NCBI RefSeq assembly: GCF_024347055.1 | Contig: NZ_AP024896.1 | Location: forward strand, 496,001-560,000 | DNA from: Vibrio porteresiae DSM 19223 | Lineage (GTDB): Bacteria; Pseudomonadota; Gammaproteobacteria; Enterobacterales; Vibrionaceae | Reading direction: 5' to 3' | Length of the DNA: 64,000 nucleotides | In this document: one piece after another, positions 18,275 to 26,150 of the stretch | Layout of the letters: each line of letters opens with the position of its first letter | Position numbering within the stretch: position 1 is the first letter of the stretch | Notes under the pieces: model-generated | What the model was told of the DNA's origin: nothing | Databases searched by the model: none | Seen by the model: the letters and a program-made list of their open reading frames with translations, nothing else | Made by a program: the position numbers and the translations under genes

Positions 18275-18294
18275 AGCTACTCTTAAGAGTAGCT
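18275..18294. repeat. Perfect 20-bp palindrome
   Basis: AGCTACTCTTAAGAGTAGCT reads the same on both strands. It lies in the 287-bp gap between the b561 gene and the TetR gene (both minus strand), about 200 bp ahead of the b561 start and about 70 bp past the TetR stop. With no U-tract it fits a dimeric regulator site better than a terminator. Confidence 0.55.
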
Positions 18295-18363
18295 TAAGAA
18301 ACCACTTTCATTTGCTTTGGGTCGAGAGGTGATGATAGAGGTAGCAGACTTTATCAATTCGTA

Positions 18364-18984
18364 TTAGGCGTTTGGGTCACCTACGAAAAACGCTTGGCGA
18401 AAAGTGATGATGGCTTGATTCACCCACTCTTCAATCAAAACTTCGGTCGGATGAAAATCGGGATGAGTGACACATTGCAGCTGACTTTCGCCACGTAAAA
18501 GGCTCAAAAACAGCACTGCCGCATTGCGTGCGCCAACCTGTTGGACGGCTAATTGTCCCTCATTGGCTGCTTGGGTGATGTATTTGGTCACCTGATCTAA
18601 CACGACTTTAGGGCCTGACTGATAAAAAATCCGGCCTAATTCTGGGAAACGGGGAGTTTCTGCGACGATCGTCCGATAAAGGGCTAACCCTTCTTTAGAG
18701 AGCAATAAAGTTAAGTAGCGAGTGCCAATATCAGTCAAGGTCGATAGGATGTCTTTACTTTGCGGTAGGCATTGAATGATATTGTGTGTTAACAGCTTAC
18801 ACTGGCGTTCTATAACTGCCGTAAACAATGCCTGTTTGTTCGGATAGCGGGTATAAACCGTCGCCTTAGAAACGCCAGCTGATTTTTGGATCATATCCGT
18901 TGTGGCTGCCGTATAGCCTTGCTGCAAAAATACCTCAGTAGCCCCCTGCAGAACTCGTTCTAACTTTACATCTTCAGTTGTCAA
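18364..18984 (-). CDS. TetR/AcrR family repressor
   Basis: The N-terminal HTH is clear (ATEVFLQQGYTAATTDMIQKSAGVSKATVYTRYPNK split over residues 15-50), followed by a helical ligand domain with a TetR_C-type region. The start is TTG at 18984: an in-frame stop lies two codons upstream and no ATG is nearby. It is divergent from the GlcG-SDR-DUF3861 operon, and AATCGGTT repeats lie in between, so it probably represses that operon and itself. The inducer is unknown. Confidence 0.85.
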   Translation of the reverse strand: MTTEDVKLERVLQGATEVFLQQGYTAATTDMIQKSAGVSKATVYTRYPNKQALFTAVIERQCKLLTHNIIQCLPQSKDILSTLTDIGTRYLTLLLSKEGLALYRTIVAETPRFPELGRIFYQSGPKVVLDQVTKYITQAANEGQLAVQQVGARNAAVLFLSLLRGESQLQCVTHPDFHPTEVLIEEWVNQAIITFRQAFFVGDPNA

Positions 18985-19069
18985 TGCTCACTTCGCTCTT
19001 ACCGTTTGTTGTCGCTCCACTATACCGACCACGTTCTTGATGCTCAAGAATAAACATCTTCAATTTAAC

Positions 19070-19165
19070 TGAACTAATCGGTTCAAAAATTATAATCGGT
19101 TTATTGTTGATCAATTAAATCATTAGATTTAGATTGACGTTATCAACTAAACCGATTGGTTTAGT
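19070..19165. promoter_or_regulatory. TetR operator cluster in divergent promoter
   Basis: The motif AATCGGTT occurs at 19076 and 19094 and inverted (AACCGATT) at 19150. The first is inside the dyad TGAAC-TAATCG-GTTCA (19070-19085). The last is inside ACTAAACC-GATT-GGTTTAGT (19146-19165), a perfect 8+8 inverted repeat just ahead of the GlcG-like gene. This is the expected layout for a divergent TetR repressor. Confidence 0.7.
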
Positions 19166-19192
19166 TATTGTGTTATGGATGGAGTCAGAACA

Positions 19193-19615
19193 ATGAATGA
19201 GAATACTTACCTAAATACCATCGCGACAGTTTCACTGCATGCTGCGCGCCATGTGATTCGCGTTGCACAGGATGCGGCGCAACGGCACGGATGGAATATT
19301 TGTGTGGCTGTAGTGGATCATGCTGGTGAAGTTGTGGCGTTAGAAAAAGACGATGCTGCAATAGGCATTAGCCCAGCCGTTGCCTTGGCAAAAGCCAAAA
19401 CTGCTGCATTGCTGCAAGCTCCTTCTAAGCAGTTTGAAGATTTTGTTAATCAAGGCTCCCCAAGTTTTCTTTCTACTCCAGGGGCGACAGCCCTTGAAGG
19501 CGGCGTCCCTCTTTTGCTCGAAGGGCAATTTATTGGGGCAGTTGGGGTGAGCGGAGCTCACGGTGAAAATGACTCGTTTGTCGCTAACTGTGCAGCAAAT
19601 TCGTTGATTAAATAG
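19193..19615 (+). CDS. GlcG/HbpS family haem-binding-like protein
   Basis: About 140 residues of the GlcG/HbpS fold (DUF336): repeated helix A-R-H-V-I-R-V-A-Q-D-A-A, then ICVAVVDHAGEVVALEKDD, ALAKAKTAALL and a GGVPLLLEGQFIGAVGVSGA segment. Members bind haem or accompany small-molecule oxidation operons. The ATG at 19193 is preferred over that at 19175 because TGGAG stands 9 bases before it. First gene of a three-gene operon with an SDR and a DUF3861 protein, opposite its TetR regulator. No signal peptide. Confidence 0.82.
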   Translation: MNENTYLNTIATVSLHAARHVIRVAQDAAQRHGWNICVAVVDHAGEVVALEKDDAAIGISPAVALAKAKTAALLQAPSKQFEDFVNQGSPSFLSTPGATALEGGVPLLLEGQFIGAVGVSGAHGENDSFVANCAANSLIK

Positions 19616-19625
19616 GAGTATTACT

Positions 19626-20354
19626 ATGGCAGAGCTTACAAATAAACAAGTGGTTATTATCGGTGGCAGTTCAGGCATTGGTTTAGAGGTTGCCCATCTT
19701 GTTCTCGCCAAAGGTGCAAATGTACGTTTGGTTGGACGTCATTTAGACCGACTAGCCACGGCTAAAGCAGGATTAGAAGCCGAATTTGATACTGAAGTAT
19801 TGACCGACTGTGTTGATGCACATGATTTTGCGGCTCTTGAAGAGTGGTTTAGCTCGTTATCCACATTTGACTACCTCGTTTCTATGGTGGGCGATGTTAT
19901 GGGCGGTGGCTTTATTGGTGCTCCCATCGAAACTATTCGCCATGTGATGGATTCTAAATTTCTCACTAATGTAAGAATCGGTCAGCTCGCTGCAGAGAAG
20001 ATTGCCCAAGGTGGGGCGATGGTCTTTACGTCCGGTACTGGTGGTCGTGCTCAAGATGCTTGTGCTAGTTATGTCGGGAATCTTGGTATCAATGCATTAG
20101 TCGAAGGTTTGGCGGTCGAGTTAGCACCTAAAGCTCGGGTGAATGCGGTATCACCGACTTGGACATTAACGACGTTTTGGCGTGATATGCCGACAACTCA
20201 GGTTGAACAAATTAAAACTCATTTTGAACAAACTATCCCACTGGGGCGCACGGCAACCGTACATGAGTTAGCCAGTACTTATGTTTACTTGATGGAAAAT
20301 GATTTTATTACTGGTCAGCACATTGCTGTCGATGGCGGAATTATGCTTGGTTAA
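19626..20354 (+). CDS. Short-chain dehydrogenase/reductase lacking the catalytic lysine
   Basis: Rossmann-fold protein with nucleotide motif GGSSGIGLEVA near residue 13 and the C-terminal GQHIAVDGGIMLG of the family. The catalytic Ser is likely in VFTSGTGG and a Tyr in ASYVGNLG, but the usual Y-x3-K reads Y-x3-L here, so normal SDR proton relay is missing. It may still reduce a substrate by an altered mechanism, as in SDRs with an A-x3-N-G type site, or be a binding protein. It follows the GlcG-like gene by 10 bp and has an AGGAG ribosome site. Confidence 0.85.
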   Translation: MAELTNKQVVIIGGSSGIGLEVAHLVLAKGANVRLVGRHLDRLATAKAGLEAEFDTEVLTDCVDAHDFAALEEWFSSLSTFDYLVSMVGDVMGGGFIGAPIETIRHVMDSKFLTNVRIGQLAAEKIAQGGAMVFTSGTGGRAQDACASYVGNLGINALVEGLAVELAPKARVNAVSPTWTLTTFWRDMPTTQVEQIKTHFEQTIPLGRTATVHELASTYVYLMENDFITGQHIAVDGGIMLG

Positions 20355-20371
20355 CAGAAAGAGGAATGAGA

Positions 20372-20695
20372 ATGAAAAAGCATTTGTATCATGTTGATAT
20401 CACACCTGTGGCAAACAAAGAGGGAAATGTGCCTAGCAATGCACAGAACATCGCCTTCGGTTTTCCGTGTCATGATGAATTGCATGGATTATTGGCTAAA
20501 GTGGGTACCATCGAAGGCTTGAGTGAACAAGAGTCTATTCATCTCCTAATGGGCATTAAGATGATGGGCGAGGTGATGTTAGAACATCGCAACCATACGT
20601 TATTCAAAGATCTTAATCGACCATTTGGTGAATTTATGCGGACCTTTAAACAACTAGTAGGTCAGCAAGGAAAATCAGAAGAGACTCATCAGTGA
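20372..20695 (+). CDS. DUF3861 family protein
   Basis: A 107-residue soluble protein matching the DUF3861 pattern: a strand HLYHVDITPV, a helical centre HDELHGLLAKVGTIEGLSEQES, the hallmark GIKMMGEVMLEHRNHTLFKDL and FGEFMRTFKQL. The function of the family is not established. I place the start at 20372, 7 bases after AGAGG, rather than at the ATG at 20366. It is the last gene of the TetR-controlled operon, and tRNA-Gly lies on the other strand 1 bp past the stop. Confidence 0.75.
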   Translation: MKKHLYHVDITPVANKEGNVPSNAQNIAFGFPCHDELHGLLAKVGTIEGLSEQESIHLLMGIKMMGEVMLEHRNHTLFKDLNRPFGEFMRTFKQLVGQQGKSEETHQ

Positions 20696-20696
20696 T

Positions 20697-20771
20697 TGGA
20701 GCGTACAGCGGGAATCGAACCCGCATTTTCAGCTTGGGAAGCTAAAGTAATAACCATTATACGATGTACGC
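20697..20771 (-). tRNA. tRNA-Gly (anticodon CCC)
   Basis: The minus strand folds as a 75-nt tRNA with acceptor GCGTACA / TGTACGC, discriminator U and encoded CCA. The anticodon stem TTAGC / GCTGA encloses loop TTCCCAA, giving anticodon CCC; the T-arm has GCGGGTTCGATTCCCGC. It reads GGG codons. Confidence 0.93.
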
Positions 20772-20861
20772 CTGTGCGAATTAATATACTCCTAATGAAC
20801 TGAATTAAAAGTACAATTTCACAAATATTCAGGCGCACATTGCTGTTTGGTTAAAAAGTAA

Positions 20862-22010
20862 TCATTGCATTTTAATGGCGATAGCACATCGAGTATGGCG
20901 ACGTAACGCCAACAGAGTAAGTAACATTAAGGTGATGAGACTTAAGCTACCACCACCGCCGCCGCCACTGCCACTATCGTTGGAGCTGGAGTCTGAATCT
21001 GGGGTAGTAGAGTCCGTCCCTGTGTTAGCGGATAAAATAGGATCACTGTCAAAGGCATAGCTAATTGAGAGTGATTCATAATCATAGCCAGACGTTGAGG
21101 CAAGTGTATCGACTGCGCTATTCACAAAGGATTTGTAATAGTTGATGTTACTGTAAGCTCCGTAATAGTAAGAGCCGTTGAGTTTACATAGTCCACCAGA
21201 GGTGGTGACATAAGAGGCGGCACCAACAAGGCGCACTCCATAATCGCTGTCTGATGCGTTGCTAGGGTTACGCCATACCAATGGACCACCACTGTCACCG
21301 CTACAAATCCCGTAGTTAACGCTCTGCACGGGGCTTTGCACACAAAGATAATCATCAGCGCTAACGGAGCTGGCTTTTAAGCTGCGACAGGTCGAGCTAG
21401 GGATGCCAGCCAGTAGTACTCGAGCAAGCGAACCTGATGAACCATTTTCATCTTTACCATATCCGCTGGCTTGTACATTCGTATCATTATCTTGGTTAGC
21501 AACATAGCTATTAGAAAACTCAGTGAACATCGCCGTCATTTCAGCAGCAGTCGCGATTTTAATCTTTTTGGCATTGGTAAAGGATGCACCTGAATCATAA
21601 AGAACCGCGATGTCGTTGGAGGTAGCTAACGTGCCATCCCAAGAAGAGTGTACGCTGACGTTGCTGGCTGGAATCGATACTGAGGTATAGGTTGGGCTAC
21701 TTGGCGTGGTGTAATCGAGATAGTAAACAGTGACACTGGTTAAGGTTTCAGAGCTATCACTATCAACGCAGTGGGCAGCGGTGATGGCCACACTGTCATC
21801 AATCAACGAAGCGCCACACAAATAGGCAACAGTACCGCTACTGGTACTTTTGTAGATCGACAAGCGCGCTTGATATGGAATAGATGATAGGCTGGTTGAA
21901 ACCCCATTTAATATGGTGGGTTCATAGCTGTCATCAGCGTGGGATAGATCCCAAGGAATCAATGAACTTATCAGAAGTATGCTTAGGCGGCGGATATGTC
22001 TAAACGTCAT
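20862..22010 (-). CDS. Secreted trypsin-like serine protease with GlyGly-CTERM anchor
   Basis: S1-family protease with the triad His in ITAAHCVDS, Asp in SNDIAVLYD and Ser in GICSGDSGGPLVW. The start at 22010 gives a normal signal peptide (MTFRHIRRLSILLISSLIPW) and has GAGAG upstream; an in-frame ATG 42 bases earlier would add 14 residues. After the protease domain come a Ser/Asp-rich linker, SGGGGGGSLSLITLMLLTLLAL and a basic tail, the GlyGly-CTERM signal processed by rhombosortase in vibrios. It is of the same kind as VesB/VesC-type proteases exported by type II secretion and surface-attached. Confidence 0.9.
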   Translation of the reverse strand: MTFRHIRRLSILLISSLIPWDLSHADDSYEPTILNGVSTSLSSIPYQARLSIYKSTSSGTVAYLCGASLIDDSVAITAAHCVDSDSSETLTSVTVYYLDYTTPSSPTYTSVSIPASNVSVHSSWDGTLATSNDIAVLYDSGASFTNAKKIKIATAAEMTAMFTEFSNSYVANQDNDTNVQASGYGKDENGSSGSLARVLLAGIPSSTCRSLKASSVSADDYLCVQSPVQSVNYGICSGDSGGPLVWRNPSNASDSDYGVRLVGAASYVTTSGGLCKLNGSYYYGAYSNINYYKSFVNSAVDTLASTSGYDYESLSISYAFDSDPILSANTGTDSTTPDSDSSSNDSGSGGGGGGSLSLITLMLLTLLALRRHTRCAIAIKMQ

Positions 22011-22570
22011 GGTAATACTACTCTCATGTTGGACTGCATCAGATAAGATCACGACCGCTAACCCTACTTAGCCATTGTGTCCGATCTGAGCAGACGAACC
22101 ATCAAGGTCGCTTAAGCGAATCCATTGTGGCGTTAGATAAAATCTGTCAGTGGTTAAAGTGGCTAGAGAGTAAAACATTCGTCCAATGAGTGTAGGAGAA
22201 AAAATAAGCTGTCTCTCGCATTCTATATAAGAATAATGTAATAAATCCTATCAATATGACATTAACTGCACATGGAGTGAGTTCGTGATAATAAAAAAAC
22301 ACTCAAATCGCATGACTATCTTAAATATAAGACAATTTTATTGTACGAATCTCTCTAAATATTGAGATATTTGGAACTTATCGGACATATCATGACTAGC
22401 TGTGGGACGTAATAAGTCCTGACCGTTGGCTGGGGCGAATTATAACTTTCTCTTATTCATCTTTGTGTGGTTAGCCGATATAATTCGGCTAAACAGATGA
22501 CAAATACTATCTCTATCTTTTATTAGAGATCTGTAAAATTATAATGTTTTCATTGGATTTGGTGGTGTGA
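22011..22570. other. AT-rich intergenic region
   Basis: 560 bp without a gene I can support. Base composition falls sharply from the protease gene to about 22300-22560 (for example ATAATAAAAAAACACTC near 22290). It contains the promoter of the protease on the minus strand and the TATAAT-centred dyad at 22471 ahead of the orphan gene. The AT content suggests acquired DNA or H-NS-type silencing. Confidence 0.5.
22471..22492 (+). promoter_or_regulatory. Inverted repeat enclosing a TATAAT box
   Basis: TTAGCCGA-TATAAT-TCGGCTAA: perfect 8-bp arms flank a consensus -10 hexamer. A factor bound to the arms would block the promoter of the orphan gene at 22571. The -35 region (TTCATC at 22456, 17-bp spacing) is weak. 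Confidence 0.5.
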
Positions 22571-23212
22571 GTGGAATTAAAATATTTCGAAGAGAAAATA
22601 AATCGGATTAAATCTGAAATTAAGCTCTCAAATGAAGACATTTTGCGGAATTGTTATGAACGCGCATTAGATCAAACTTATGATGTGGCCGGTGTCGTAT
22701 TACTGTTAAATCAAGCGTACGATCATTTACCTAAACTTAAGGCTGCATCGGCATGTCATCTTGCTGATCAGGCAAATGAGATTTTATTTGAATCTCAGGA
22801 AGACCAGGGTGATTGTGGTACTAAACTGCATAATAAATCGAAAAATCAATGGATTATTATTCGTAAAATGTTTTATCAAATGAATATTGATACCATCGAG
22901 TATGCGGAAAAAATCCTCCCTAAAGTGTTATGCGATTGTATTTTTCAACCTCATATCTCTCATCTAAATATTGATACAGTTAACGAAAAACTCGGTGTTT
23001 TACTCGATATGCATGCTTCTTCTCCGTCGAGGAAATTTGCAGAAGAAAATTTGAAAATTGATAATTGGAATCGCGTATCTGATGAAAAAACTCGACAAGT
23101 ATTGTTTAATATTGAATTCTATATTTATGCAATTAATTTGTGGATATCAGCAGCTAAACATACGATTGAAATGATTGAAGGCTTAGAAAATGATGTGGTG
23201 AAGTTTAAATAG
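22571..23212 (+). CDS. AT-rich orphan hypothetical protein (213 aa)
   Basis: I do not recognise this protein. It is predominantly helical and without a signal peptide or membrane span; it contains several Cys (CYERALD, SACHLADQ, GDCGTKL, VLCDCIF) but no clear metal site. GTG at 22571 is the first possible start because TGA precedes it directly, and only a weak GGTGG is upstream. Codon use and GC content are far lower than in the flanking genes, indicating transfer. It stands alone between a protease and a pectate lyase with no terminator visible between it and the lyase, so the two could be co-transcribed. Confidence 0.65.
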   Translation: MELKYFEEKINRIKSEIKLSNEDILRNCYERALDQTYDVAGVVLLLNQAYDHLPKLKAASACHLADQANEILFESQEDQGDCGTKLHNKSKNQWIIIRKMFYQMNIDTIEYAEKILPKVLCDCIFQPHISHLNIDTVNEKLGVLLDMHASSPSRKFAEENLKIDNWNRVSDEKTRQVLFNIEFYIYAINLWISAAKHTIEMIEGLENDVVKFK

Positions 23213-23367
23213 TATTACGTGCGAAATAGCTATTCACTGTACTGTATTGGTTGTTAGAAATTTATTTTTTGATCTTGATGGTAAATATTAATTATAAAAT
23301 TGAGCGGTTTTTAATCGACTATTTATAATTGGTTCTCCTCCAAAATAATAAAAAGGATACCACCAGA

Positions 23368-24657
23368 ATGAATAAGATAATTCGAGCGACCCTGCTCACT
23401 TCGCTGCTATTAAGCTGCTCGTCTGGCGCGTGGGCGTCACTCTCTGAAACGATGGCGACCCGCTGTGAGGGAGATGGTACAAGTTTCTCTCCTACCCAAA
23501 TTTACTATGTTTCTCCGACTGGACTTGCAAGTAATAGTGGGGCTAACTCTGCGCAAGCGATGGATTTTCAGACCGCTTTATCCACAGTGCGAGCTGGAGA
23601 AATGATCCTGCTAGAGGCGGGCACTTATGCGATTGATTACCAGCAAGGGGAAAAAAACACCTTGCGTTTTGGTCAATCAGGTAGCGCATCTTCCCCTATT
23701 TATGTTGTTACGGCCAATTGTGGCAGAGCAGTCTTTGATTTCCAATTTCCTGCCGACCAATGGGTTCAAAATGGTTTTGGTTTTTACGTGACTGGCAGCT
23801 ACTGGTATTTTCGTGGCATCGATATCACTCATGCTGGGTATCATGGTGCTTACGTTACCGGCAGTCATAATACCTTTGAGAATATGGCCTTTTATGATAA
23901 TCGAAATACCGGTTTAGAAATCAATAAGGGCGGTGCGTATAACTTAGTTCTTAATGCCGATAGTTACTTAAACTATGACCCTAAAAAACATGGCAGTATG
24001 GCTGATGGTTTCGGCGCCAAACAAGAGCAAGGCGCTGGAAATGAATTTATTGGTTGCCGTGCATGGAAAAACTCTGACGATGCGTTTGATCTTTACGATA
24101 CCGACCAGAAAGTCATCATTAAAGAGAGTTGGGCATTTTTAAGTGGTATTGATTATTGGAGCGATTCAGCGTTCGCTGGCAATGGTAATGGTTTTAAACT
24201 TGGTGGTAATCGAGCTGTTGGTAATCATGAAATTTACCGTTCTATCGCCTTTGATAATGTAAGCAAAGGGTTTGATCAAAATAACAATGCGGGTGGCGTT
24301 CGAGTGGTCAATAATACCGCTTACAACAACGGCATCAATTTTGGTTTTGGTAACTCGTTGAGCTCAGGAGAGAAGCACTATTTTCGTAATAACCTCTCGT
24401 TGGATGGTAGCATCACAGTTAAAAATGCCAATACCAGCAATAACTCGTGGGATAGCGATATCACAGTAACACGCCGTTTATTTGAGAATCTCAATACCAG
24501 TTTAGCCACGGCGAAGCGTCAAGCGAACGGTGCGCTACCCAATAATGCGCTATTTCATATCAAAGCCGATACCGCTTTGATTGATGCAGGTGTTGCCGTG
24601 AGTGGTATTGATTACTTAGGCTCTGCGCCAGATTTAGGGGCGATTGAAAAGCAATAG
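23368..24657 (+). CDS. Secreted pectate lyase-like beta-helix protein (PL9 family)
   Basis: The signal peptide MNKIIRATLLTSLLLSCSSGAWA is followed by a right-handed beta-helix. The PL9 core is present near residues 208-235: MADGFGAKQEQGAGNEFIGC then RAWKNSDDAFDLYD, holding the calcium-binding Asp residues and probable catalytic Lys. Cleavage of polygalacturonate by beta-elimination is expected. Start at 23368, preceded by AAAGGA. No pectin importer or KdgR-type gene is nearby, so it acts alone or with distant genes. Alternative: a lyase of another uronic polymer. A terminator follows. Confidence 0.85.
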   Translation: MNKIIRATLLTSLLLSCSSGAWASLSETMATRCEGDGTSFSPTQIYYVSPTGLASNSGANSAQAMDFQTALSTVRAGEMILLEAGTYAIDYQQGEKNTLRFGQSGSASSPIYVVTANCGRAVFDFQFPADQWVQNGFGFYVTGSYWYFRGIDITHAGYHGAYVTGSHNTFENMAFYDNRNTGLEINKGGAYNLVLNADSYLNYDPKKHGSMADGFGAKQEQGAGNEFIGCRAWKNSDDAFDLYDTDQKVIIKESWAFLSGIDYWSDSAFAGNGNGFKLGGNRAVGNHEIYRSIAFDNVSKGFDQNNNAGGVRVVNNTAYNNGINFGFGNSLSSGEKHYFRNNLSLDGSITVKNANTSNNSWDSDITVTRRLFENLNTSLATAKRQANGALPNNALFHIKADTALIDAGVAVSGIDYLGSAPDLGAIEKQ

Positions 24658-24680
24658 TTCACGCACTTACTGCAAAAAGG

Positions 24681-24710
24681 AAGGGCTGGTCGTTACCAGC
24701 CCTTCGCTTT
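24681..24710 (+). terminator. Terminator of the pectate lyase gene
   Basis: A 10-bp stem AAGGGCTGGT / ACCAGCCCTT with loop CGTT is followed by CGCTTTT. It lies between convergent genes. Confidence 0.8.
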
Positions 24711-24736
24711 TAGTCTGATACCGAAATAAAACCCAA

Positions 24737-25600
24737 TTAGCCGATAGTGTTAAGGCGTGCGAGTTGATCGGCAGAGAGGCGAATTTGCGTTGCACCTAAG
24801 TTATCTTGTAGATGAACAAGAGACGACGTGCCTGGAATCAACAAGATATTGGGTGAGCGCTGTAGTAACCAAGCCAAAGCCACTTGCATTGATGAGGCGT
24901 TAAGCTCACCAGCAATGGTATCGACAGCTTGTACCTGCAGCGGTGTAAAACCACCTAATGGGAAAAAAGGTACGAAGGCAATATTGTGCTGGGCTAACCA
25001 GTCGACCAAGCTATCGTCATCGCGCAGAGCGATATTGTATTGGTTTTGCACGCAGACAATTGGCGCAATCGCTTGTGCTTCTTGCACTTGAGCTAACGTC
25101 GCGTTACTGATACCTAAGTGGTGAATCAAACCTTGTTGCTGCATTTCAGCGAGTACCGAATAAGGTTCTGCAATCGAGCCTTCAGCAGGACCATGAGCTG
25201 AGAACATCGCACGTAAATTGACGACATCCAACTGTTCCAGTCCCAAATTAGTCAGGTTGCTGTGCACGGCATCAATGATTTCCTGACGTGAAAACGCAGG
25301 TAACCAATTGCCACTGGCATCACGACGCGCACCAATCTTGGTGACCAATGTGAGATTGTCTGCATAAGGATGCAACGCTTCTTTGATAAGACGGTTGGTC
25401 GTATAAGGGCCATAAAAATCTGACGTATCAATGTGATTGACGCCTGCTTCGATAGCGGCGCGCAATACTGCGATGGCTTGTGGTCTGTCTTTAGGTTCGC
25501 CCATGATGCCTGGGCCAGAGAGTTGCATTGCGCCGTAACCCATGCGAAAGACCGTTTTGTCTCCCAACGAAAAGGTACCGCCTTGTGCTATGTCGGTCAT
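24737..25600 (-). CDS. Aldo/keto reductase
   Basis: TIM-barrel NADPH oxidoreductase of 287 residues. The catalytic Asp and Tyr are in NHIDTSDFYGPYTTN near residue 58 and the Lys in LTLVTKIGARR. The C-terminal cofactor segment is LLIPGTSSLVHLQDNLGA near residue 255. The usual catalytic His position is not obvious (DVVNLRAM). The family resembles oxidoreductases of the YdbC/Tas type. It stands alone, so the substrate is unknown; an alkaline T/A-rich 197-bp gap precedes it. Confidence 0.85.
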   Translation of the reverse strand: MTDIAQGGTFSLGDKTVFRMGYGAMQLSGPGIMGEPKDRPQAIAVLRAAIEAGVNHIDTSDFYGPYTTNRLIKEALHPYADNLTLVTKIGARRDASGNWLPAFSRQEIIDAVHSNLTNLGLEQLDVVNLRAMFSAHGPAEGSIAEPYSVLAEMQQQGLIHHLGISNATLAQVQEAQAIAPIVCVQNQYNIALRDDDSLVDWLAQHNIAFVPFFPLGGFTPLQVQAVDTIAGELNASSMQVALAWLLQRSPNILLIPGTSSLVHLQDNLGATQIRLSADQLARLNTIG

Positions 25601-25797
25601 AATCGAATCCTTAATTTATGTACGGGTGGGAGTATATACCCAATTAGCCGTACGGCCATCCCATATCTCATTGAATACTGAGATCAGCCTACTGCAGCTA
25701 GGTTACTTGGGTATCAAAGTTGTAAGTTTATGAAAATCGCTCATCTTAGTGCGCTGCTAATCTTCTTTCTGTCCGGTATTAACTCAAAGGAAAAAAT

Positions 25798-26133
25798 ATG
25801 AAAGAGGGTATCTACCAAGTGTCATTTTTGTCGAGCCAATACATCTGTGGTCAAGGGATTTTGGTGGTTAAGAATGGCACCGTTAATGGTGGGGATAGCG
25901 GATTCATCTATTCTGGTCACTTGGTTAATCGACAAGGTAAATGGCAGGTTGAACTCAAAGTAAAACAGTGGAATCAGCGAGTCGATTCCATCTTTGGTGC
26001 TATTGAGCAATTTCAGCTGACGTTGGAAGCCAAACTGCTTGGCAATGGTAATTTTACTGCCACTGGCTGTATTTTTAACTGGCCTCAAGCAAGGTTGACC
26101 ATTGAAGGTCAGTACCTTGCTCAAGCGGCTTAA
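25798..26133 (+). CDS. GrlR-like regulatory protein
   Basis: A 111-residue all-beta protein resembling GrlR, the negative regulator of the LEE type III secretion activator GrlA. Matching features are MKEGIYQVSFLSS, CGQGILVVKNGTVNGGDSGFIYSGHL and the lipocalin-like strand order. The ribosome site AAAGGAAAAA is good. No GrlA-like gene or type III secretion gene is near, so a different partner is expected. It is convergent with a TetR gene 17 bp downstream. The match is by eye and moderate. Confidence 0.65.
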   Translation: MKEGIYQVSFLSSQYICGQGILVVKNGTVNGGDSGFIYSGHLVNRQGKWQVELKVKQWNQRVDSIFGAIEQFQLTLEAKLLGNGNFTATGCIFNWPQARLTIEGQYLAQAA

Positions 26134-26150
26134 CCCTAATTAAATAACGC

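Noticed and set aside
20697..26133. Prophage or integrative element at tRNA-Gly
   Set aside because: No integrase, phage genes or visible repeat of the tRNA 3' end; only gene content and AT-richness hint at an island.
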